Below are positions 56,601 through 64,000 of a stretch of 64,000 nucleotides of DNA, piece after piece. The notes beneath the pieces are model-generated. The model did not search any database and had not been told where the DNA came from. It was given only the letters and a program-made list of their open reading frames with translations. Every line of letters starts with the position of its first letter. Within the stretch, counting starts at the first letter, position 1. Source of the stretch: Cyclina sinensis (Eukaryota > Mollusca > Bivalvia > Venerida > Veneridae); NCBI GenBank assembly GCA_012932295.1, contig JAAONU010000004.1, positions 11,966,630-12,030,629 on the forward strand, read 5' to 3'. A program made the position numbers and the translations under genes.

Positions 56601-57100
56601 GTAAGAAAATTTACATAATTTAGTTACTTGTTATACTTATGGGAAGAAGAATTATAGCCAACATCAATTACTTATATACAAAAAATGAAAGTACATTTGT
56701 GCTGGTTTTGGTCATAATTCATGTCACTTTTTCACCATGTCATCATTTTATTTATAGTTTGATTGTGCGTTTTGAAATTCTGCACCTAGAAATCAGGGCT
56801 GTTTCTAAGAAAAACTTGCCATCAAAGGTGTACAATTTTTACTGTCAGGATGATAAATATATGACCGTTTTTTTAAGTTCTCGTACCTTTAGATACTAGA
56901 ATGCGAATAAACGTGTGAAGAAATTAGAAAAATCAGAAATAGGGAAAACCAGAAAGTTAATCTTAGTGCAAATAAGTGGCATCAGGTAAGTAAGCGCGCA
57001 CGCAACATGCTATTACTGACGAATCCTGTAACATGGCTAAATTTACCTGTATGGTATATTTTTAAATTCACATCCGAAAAAGGAAGAAACTGCTGTTCAG
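56601..57100. other. Spacer or intron after the membrane-protein exon
   Basis: An open frame at 56639-56899 has no supporting features; nothing else seen. Confidence 0.4.
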
Positions 57101-57101
57101 A

Positions 57102-57118
57102 AGTGTGTGTGTGTGTGT

Positions 57119-57163
<45 letters not shown>

Positions 57164-57180
57164 CGTGTGTGTGTGTGTGT
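57102..57180. repeat. (GT)n microsatellite
   Basis: About 39 GT units with a few GA and GC interruptions. Confidence 0.95.
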
Positions 57181-57510
57181 TAAACGTCTTTTGAATAAAT
57201 TTCATGCTGTTTAAAGAATTTCAAATAGTGCATAACTACTATTCGATTTGACAATAATTTTAATCTGTACTCAGATGAAAAGTGAGTAATCAATCAGCCA
57301 GTCTTTTAAGTAAAACGTTTTAGGTACGTAAAGCGTTGCCTTATTATTCATTAAATTATACTACTGATCAAGATACTTATTTTATACGCAACAAGAATAA
57401 ATACGATCCAAAACAACATAGGTGCGCGCAAAGAATGCAACCTCATGTTGCACATAACACAGGCATATATTTCATATTTCCTGAAAAAATTTCGATCATT
57501 GTTTGTTTTG

Positions 57511-57682
57511 ATGTGAATAACAGTCGCATTTTTCACACACTATTGGCCTTGCGGTGTTATCCTCCTGGAAGGTTTTCTTTTCGGTTCATGACCCTTATTT
57601 TCAAAACTGGTCCCTATATAGGTTCTTATATAGGACGTTGCTGTGTAGTTTTGACGTGTGGTTCTACTCCAAACTTTCCAAA
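57511..57682. repeat. Dispersed repeat copy R1
   Basis: gtcgcatttttcacacacta, ttggccttgcggtgttatcc and tttgacgtgtggttctactc. A second copy in the same orientation lies at 62416-62575, so the pair brackets the L1-type LINE. Similar open frames over both copies reflect the repeat. Confidence 0.85.
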
Positions 57683-58149
57683 CTTTATTTCAATAAGTAG
57701 GCTCATATATAATGAACAGCAATGCATCAATGTAAAGAAACACATTTTAAAAGGCGGTAATATATAAGTACAATGTACAACTATTTTTGTAAGGAAACGG
57801 CAACAGAGATATTATACTATATATCATTTGATACATGAATTATAGGGCTAGAGTTAAATTGATAAATAATTCCTTGCCACAATTATTATCATTTACACCA
57901 TCAATATGTTATATAAATAATCTTCCAGACAAATAATTAGGGGTGTCTCTTCTTTTCAAGATGTTAACTTTTGACCTTTTTTTCTTGAATTTGAAGAGAC
58001 AAATATTATTTTTAATGAATTATTAATTATGATTCATATAGCAATTTTAATTAAACAAAATTCGCATATGTACAATACTTATACAACACATTCACTAGAG
58101 CCTTTATTCTAACAATAGTGGCATATATATATTACTCAAATATTTTTAA
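57683..58149. other. AT-rich spacer or LINE 3' untranslated region
   Basis: No motif recognised. Confidence 0.35.
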
Positions 58150-58949
58150 CTTTAACGAATAAAACCATGAGTATTTCAGCAAGAGCAAATAAAAATCTAA
58201 GTCTAAACGTTTATAGTTTACATTATCTTATCCATAAATACACTTAACTTTTTAAGAACCTTTGAGTTATCATTAGAAAGTAATGCACAAAATTTCTCGA
58301 AGTTCGGTCGTTTGTTATACTTTTATCTGTATGCTTCTTTCTAGTTTCATTAAATTACTAATAAATAATGGAATTCAACACTAATATCGTTACAAATTAA
58401 ACATTTCCTTTTATTGAAGGTATTCCTATCCTTCTACCAACTTCAATAGGTAAACGATGGTTTCTTGTTAAAAATATAATTCTTCTTTTACATAAATATG
58501 TAGGTAAAATATTAACATATGTGCTTCTTTGATAACTGGTTTTATACAGTTTGTACATATTTGTATTTGATGGGTTTTTTTTGTATATGAGAATACCATG
58601 TTTTTATGTATATATCTTTTACTTTTGATAAGATTTAATTAATAACTTAGAATTGTAAAAACTTTGGCAATACCATGTTCCTGAAAATCCTGAAGTACAA
58701 AGTATATTTTTAACATGTTCAGTCCAATCTGACTTTATTGCATAAGATGTATATAGTTCATAGATCAGCTGGTAAATTTTAGACGATACATTTTGTTGAG
58801 CTATATCACTATCATGTTGTACAAGTTTTGTCCAAACCGCAACAATTCTTTTTCTATATATCTACGGAAAGTGGAGTGATACCTTATTCACCGTAAATCA
58901 TATAAGAAGGTGCTGACTTTTCAAGACAAAAAATATATTTATAAAACTT

Positions 58950-59809
58950 TTACTGGATTCTCTCTAGAATATCGACATTACCAAATCCCCAGATTTCACT
59001 GCCATATAAAAGTACTGGTTTTACAGTTTTATCAAAAAGATCTGTCTGCATGTCATAAGGTAATAATACGGTTCTAATCTTTCTTAAAAGACAAAATAAT
59101 GCTTTGTTCGCCTGTACAGCAATATGACTTTTTGTTGTAAAAATACACCACATTTCTTGGTTGTCTTCCTTTGCTAAAAATTTCAATTTTCGTTATGTCA
59201 ACATTAATTGTGAGTTTCCACTTGACACAGTGCATCTTAAAACAATCTAAAGCATACTGCGTGTCTTCTTTATTGTCGCTAAAAATGACTATATCGTCTG
59301 CATACAACAGTTTCAAAAATATTCGTGCATCTTCCGAGACGAACTCGTTGCCGACACCATTTACATTTTTGTCACTTAAATAATCTTCTAAATCATTCAA
59401 GATAATGCACAACAAAAAGGGGGACAAGTTTTCCCCTTGATGAACGCCATTCAGGCATTGAAAAATGGAGAACATCCTTCATGTGTCACAACTTTTGACT
59501 TAATACTCTCATACATTTTTTGAAAAATGTTAAAACATTTTCAGTTTATATTCTGTTTCTGTAACTTCTACCAAAGACCTACTCTCCAAACTAAATCGAA
59601 TGCCTGTTTAAAATCAAGAAAACAGCAAAACAACTCTTGTCAGAATTTACTATATCAATAAGGCTTTTGAGGATAAATAGATTATCATTTGTAGAGTAAT
59701 ACTTTCTAAATCCTGCTTGTGTCGACTTTATTAAACCCGCTTTTTCGGCATACAAATTAAGTCGCCTTTTCAAAATATTGGTAAATAATTTCCCAAAACA
59801 TCTTAACAA
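58950..59809 (-). pseudogene. L1-type ORF2 reverse transcriptase domain, broken
   Basis: Motifs in order over several frames: FGKLFTNILKRRLNLYAEKA, GFRKYYSTNDN, a disrupted LDFKQAFDLVW-type block near 59600, GVHQGENLSPFLLCIILND, LLYADDIVIFSDN and VKPVLLYGSEIWGFGN. The catalytic YADD lies at about 59300. Further tail motifs (HRLPIEVGRR) lie near 58460. Confidence 0.85.
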
Positions 59810-61028
59810 AGATATTGGGCAATAATTTTCTGGTAATCTAGGACCCCCTTTGTTTTTTTATATAGGTTTCACCACTCAAACTGTCCAACTTTCTGATATT
59901 ATGCCCTCGCTTAATATAATATTAAACATTTTTTTATATAAATAGGCAACATAATATCGATTGTTGCTTTCATCTGCTCATTTACAGTAATATCGGTTAT
60001 GGTGATTTAGTGTTATTTAAACTGCCTGTAAAATGTCTTTCTTTGTTATGGTACCATTTATTTCCATGTTTACATTTATTGTTTCAGCATCACCAGGATT
60101 ATATTTTTCATTTTCATTCTGTTCGTAAATAAGTTCATTGACTTTTTTAAAATATTCATAAAAATCATTTAAGGGAGCGCTCATTTGCTTTGTTTTCGTA
60201 TTCGAGATTGTAATCTTCCAGTACTGTTTTGGGTTTGCAATTCTCAGGCTTCTTAGTCTGACAATTCTGTCTCAATTGAACTTATTGTGAGAGTTTTTCA
60301 GCGTATCCTTGCAGTGTTTGCTTACTTGTTTTAAAAGCATTTTATAATAGTTAGTTTTAAAACAATTATACGCTCGTCTTGTCTTGTGATAAAGATTTCT
60401 AGCATTTAAACACGAGGGATTAAACCATGACTTTTTTATGTATTTTGTTTGGATTTCACATTTTTATACACCACACCAAAGGTTTTTTTTATCAATTCTC
60501 AAAAATGCATCCAATATCTGACACAATTTCTTCTATATCGCCTTGAGAAATAATTGGTTTTCAATTAAACTATCCAGTTTGTATTCAATTTCTGACATTT
60601 TGATCAAATCAAAATTTTCTGTTAATGACTCAGATTTGCCTGAAATCCAGTGTTTATAACTTTGTTTTGTTTCTGTATTTACCTTTTGCAATGTAGGCGA
60701 AAATACAGTTTTTAATGTAAGATTTTTGGGTCAATGTACATCAGAATAAAGATCACACACATTTTCAACACAGAAGTTTGAAATATTTCTAAGAACTTAA
60801 GAAGTTGACAAAAAATAATCAACTGTACTTGAATTTTTGCATGTCAGTTTCGTGTTATGGTAATCTGAACCAACTCTACCATTTAGAATGAATAAATTAT
60901 TATTTCTACAAAGTAAATCAATTGGTGACCATAATTATTCGTTACATTATCAACAATTTTCCTTTCCAGTGGTATATCATACCTATTAAAATGTTGTAAT
61001 ATTTCAGCATCTTCATCTACAACAAATC
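59810..61028. other. Degenerate middle of the L1-type LINE
   Basis: Region between endonuclease and RT; frames are closed by many stops. Belongs to ORF2 by position. Confidence 0.6.
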
Positions 61029-61526
61029 TCAAATCATACAATTCGGAGATAAAAGCATCAGTTTCAACATAATCAGGCAAATTTCCACATCTTGAATTAT
61101 AATCTCCAAAAAGCAGAATATGTTTATATGTTTATCACCAGGACAAAATCTAAAAATTTCATTCTGAAGTTCAAGATAAGGGTCAACATGTGCGTATTTT
61201 GAACCAGTCGGCAGTGTATAGACAATACCGCAAAAAAGATCTTCGGTATTTCCATCTTGTGTAATACCTCCTGAGCGGTATCTAGATAGTTCTTCTCTGT
61301 TTAAAACATGTACTTTGAAACCCGGGATTTGTTTATCGTCGGTAACATCAGTTTTTGTCTCTTGTAATCTTATTATATCATATTTATTCAAAAACAAAAT
61401 AAATTCAGAACATCTTAATTTTGTCACTAACCCACAAACATTTAGACATAATATATTTAGGAATTTATCTTGACTTTCTTGAGAAAATAATGGTACACTA
61501 TTAAAAGTGTCTCTATTGTTCGACAA
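61029..61526 (-). pseudogene. L1-type ORF2 endonuclease domain, partial
   Basis: LNILCLNVCGLVTKL, then YDIIRLQETKTDVTD and SRYRSGGI are the start of the AP-type endonuclease. The frame is lost near 61100; continuation in another frame (ISELYDLRFVVDEDAEIL) is seen at 61080-60883. Confidence 0.8.
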
Positions 61527-61675
61527 ATAATAGCCGTCTCCTGCTAATCCCTACATTGTATTCTCGTCCGTCAATGCCCGTGACCCGTTTAATCTCTGAT
61601 CACTACTGTTACGCTGTGTTTTATCTTTTGAAATAGTTTGTGTATTTTGGAGCATCTCTGTCAAATCTAGGTCAA

Positions 61676-62345
61676 TCAATATTTCACTTTTATTTCATTA
61701 TCGCTCTCTGAAGATGCTTCTTTTGGCTTTTTAAACATGATATCTGCATCTAGCGGTGATCTGGCTTTCGTTTTACCTGCGTAAATTTTGCGATTTACAG
61801 GTATGCTCAACACAATTTCCTGATTTAAAGCACTGAACTGGTTACTGGTAGGTACACTAAACGGTTTTACAAAAGTAGGTTTTAAACCTTTTTGGCGCAT
61901 TTAGTCTATACCAATGCTTATTGTTTGTATGTCCGTCCCGTGTATTTTGTTTTTGTTGTGTATTTACATACTGTCTTCTCTGTACCTTGTTTTGTCTATC
62001 ATCGTATTGCTTGCGTATATCCATTTGACTGTTTTTTTTTGTAAAATTTCGACGCCCGGTATTGGATGATGAATACTGTTTATTATTTATGAAAAGTCTA
62101 TCTCTAACCAGCCTGACTTTGTTTGTTTGGATTTTGCGCGCCTCTTTCGCCACCTTATACAGTTCCTTTCTTTTGCTCTCTATTTCAGGAGGGAATTGTT
62201 CCTGTACAAAGTAATCAGTGTTTATAAAGGTACTAGGAGCTTTACTTCTTACATATTCTTTATCTTTATAGAAAGTAAATTTTGCAACTATAGGTCTCGG
62301 GAATTCAGCAGTAGGGTTATATCGAACTAGTCTGTGTACTCGGTC
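61676..62345 (-). pseudogene. L1-type ORF1 (RRM and C-terminal domain), frameshifted
   Basis: Reads FDRVHRLVRYNPTAEFPRPI, VAKFTFYKDKEYVRSKAP and VQEQFPPEIESKRKELY, the typical L1 ORF1p RRM-to-CTD sequence. A basic KVRLVRDRLFINNKQY and an Arg/Gln/Asn-rich region follow, ending in a second frame at 61676. ORF1p is the RNA-binding chaperone of the element. Confidence 0.85.
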
Positions 62346-62415
62346 AAAAGAAATGTACTCCTAAATATTCATTTCATCTTTAATGAGGTCACGCACTAAT
62401 TGTTCACAATTTTTT

Positions 62416-62575
62416 ATGTGAATTACAGTCGCATTTTTCACACACTATTGGCCTTGCGTTGTTACCCTCCTGGAAGGTTTTCTTTTCGATTCATGACCAT
62501 AATCTTTATATATAGGTTCTTATATAGAACGTTGCTGAGTAGTTTTGACGTGTGGTTCTATTCAAAAGTTTTCAA
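62416..62575. repeat. Dispersed repeat copy R2
   Basis: Second copy of the repeat at 57511-57682, same orientation, with about 85-90% identity by eye over the first 90 bases. Confidence 0.8.
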
Positions 62576-62639
62576 ATCATGGCCTTTTAAATCAAACTTG
62601 TCCCTACATCGAGGTCGCTAATTCAACTTATCTAGGGCA

Positions 62640-63240
62640 TTTTAAGTTTTTGGAGCGTAGCATTTTCTAATTTTTCTGTTCAAGAATTGTTTTAATTATA
62701 CCCCTTACATCAAAATTGACCCCTTCAAAAGCGTCAGTAGACTAAACATTTGCTCAAAATCCACAAAATAATTTTTGGGCGAAACTTGCCTTCGTATTCA
62801 CATGAAAATAAACTCAGCCCGGGAACGTTTTTTTTTCATTTGTTTTTTTTACAAACCATCATGTCTTGAAGAAGGGCACCTTAGGAACATATCTGTGAAA
62901 TTATTTAATTATTTTTAAGTCAAGCGAGCAGTTTCTGAGTAGAAGATGTTTAGAGCTTACCGTACAATTATATGGAAAATTAGTCCCGCCCCATATCAGT
63001 CAAGTTTTTACGATCCTACACGGCTTGAAGAAATGTGATGAAAGGTCCTTTAAGGAACGTTTGTGTGAAATAATTGTTAAATCTGGCAAGCGCCTTTGGA
63101 AAAGATTTTCCAAGTTTTTTCATTTCTGTTCCATGCCAGTAACAGTTTACATTGAACCTTTTGGTTTTAAGCATTTGAAAAAGGACAAGTCATTGAGTTG
63201 CAGTTTACTAAGTTGTTTAGGATCGGTTCTCGTTTAAAGA
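62640..63240. repeat. Dispersed repeat-like region
   Basis: Two related stretches (cttgaagaagggcacc... and cttgaagaaatgtgatg..., each followed by ggaac.tttgtgtgaaat) lie about 170 bp apart; gagcagtttctgagtagaag also recalls a common bivalve repeat. The open frame at 63025-63237 is not supported as a gene. Confidence 0.45.
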
Positions 63241-63249
63241 AAATGGTTT

Positions 63250-64000
63250 GGAGTGACCTTGTCCTACTGACTTAAAAATGAACAGGTCACGACAACCTCC
63301 CAATCAGATTTGAGGACTGTAGGCTAAAGCTTTTTTAGTTATTAATCAGACACACTTTTTGTGGTCAAGGTCAGTAACATAAAATCTTTGACCTACTGTC
63401 CAGAACTTAGTCATGTTCTGTCATGACCAACCTCTCTAGCAAATCTGAGGAATGTGAGCCAAAGTGTTCTCTAGTTACTGGTCGAACAAGCTTTCCTTGG
63501 TCAAACTGAAAGTGAACTTGACCTTTGACATACTGACCTCAGAATCAATAGGGGTCATTTACCAGTCATCACCAACATCCCTACCAAATCTGATGACTTA
63601 AGACCAAAGCGTTCTCTAGTTATTTTTTTAAGGTGATCGTGACCCTGAACTTTGACCTGTTGATCCCCAACACAATAGGGATCTTCTTCTTCATCCTATG
63701 AAGTTTGAATGCTGTGGGTCAAGTAGTACTCGAGTTCTTGAGGGACATAGTTTTTAAATTCAATGTGACCGTGACCTCACATTTACTGACCCCATAAACA
63801 TTAGGCGTCTTCTACTTAGGAGGAGCAACCATCCTATGAAGTTTGAAGGCTGTGGTCTAAATGGTACTTGAGTTATTTAGCGGAAATTGTAAAGGTGACA
63901 GTGACCTTGACTTTTCACCGACTGACCCAAAAATATAATAGGGATATTGAACTCAATAATAGCAACTACTCTGTGATTGATCGGACAAAGTCTGGTATAC
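63250..64000. repeat. Tandem repeat of 'gaccttgacctttgacc' type, about 125-140-bp units
   Basis: Five diverged units, each with a gtgaccttgac / tttgacctactgac block, ataggggtcatt, catcctatgaagtttga and gttctctagttat. Anchors at about 63387, 63523, 63651 and 63775. I recognise this class as widespread in molluscs. It runs off the window end. Confidence 0.75.

Larger units (their letters stand above)
58150..62400 (-). mobile_element. L1-type LINE, decayed, 5'-truncated in ORF1
   Basis: Order on the minus strand is LINE-like: ORF1 RRM/C-terminal domain at about 62345-62150, endonuclease 61526-61030, reverse transcriptase about 59810-59070, and the C-terminal tail to about 58200. It is one L1-like element with its 5' end missing (ORF1 starts within the RRM). 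Frameshifts and stops occur throughout, so it is inactive. Confidence 0.85.

Noticed and set aside
57336..57767. 143-codon open frame
   Set aside because: Its central part is a dispersed repeat (R1) shared with 62416-62575; no splice or promoter context.

Overview
This window looks like bivalve mollusc nuclear DNA. That is an inference from AT-rich intron-bearing genes, a member of the invertebrate-expanded DUF7869-type family, and dispersed repeats I associate with bivalves (the 'atagttgccgctttgtc' repeat, the 'gtggttctacccaggtgccc' repeat, and the 'gaccttgacctttgacc' tandem array). There is no bacterial-style operon structure, no rRNA and no CRISPR.

Layout. 1-1.0 kb: 3' end of a decayed Penelope-like retroelement. 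1.9-4.26 kb: a complete foldback-type element with 65-bp terminal inverted repeats, a 9-bp target duplication, and an interior made of 69-bp tandem repeats. 4.7-10.1 kb: the best gene model, a five-exon plus-strand gene encoding a death-domain-like protein. 11.4-14.0 kb: a pogo-type transposon whose minus-strand gene encodes an HTH+DDE protein and a broken C-terminal PHD finger. 15-20 kb: dispersed and tandem repeats, including a 301-bp duplication full of GTTCTGC..GCAGAAC palindromes. 22.2-27.4 kb (minus) and 29.2-38.9 kb (plus): two divergent multi-exon genes facing away from a short putative shared promoter. The minus one is a decayed DUF7869-type gene; the plus one carries a ParB/sulfiredoxin-like motif. 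Both have in-frame stops. A truncated LINE, a SINE with a perfect target duplication, and a TTAA MITE sit in or near their introns.

39-45.3 kb: a run of mobile elements. It holds an element with 'CCCAGATA' ends and GTTGGGCCAAC palindromes, a miniature LTR retrotransposon (TRIM) with a tRNA-Ala-like segment in each LTR, an AGAACGTTCT minisatellite, a second TTAA MITE and a dead Tc1 element. 46.2-50.1 kb (minus): a small signal-peptide gene. One of its introns holds a 1.4-kb GC-rich foldback element built around CGCTAATTAGCG palindromes. 52.4-53.6 kb: a second Tc1 element inside a TA microsatellite. 56.3 kb: an exon for a single-pass membrane protein. 58.1-62.4 kb: a decayed L1-type LINE on the minus strand. 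62.6-64 kb: dispersed repeats.

The strongest candidates for something undescribed are the two foldback elements with tandem-repeat interiors, the tRNA-bearing TRIM, and the divergent DUF7869/ParB-like gene pair, which might be cargo of a large DNA transposon. Gene structures come from reading splice sites and codon phase by eye; family names come from recognised motifs, not searches.
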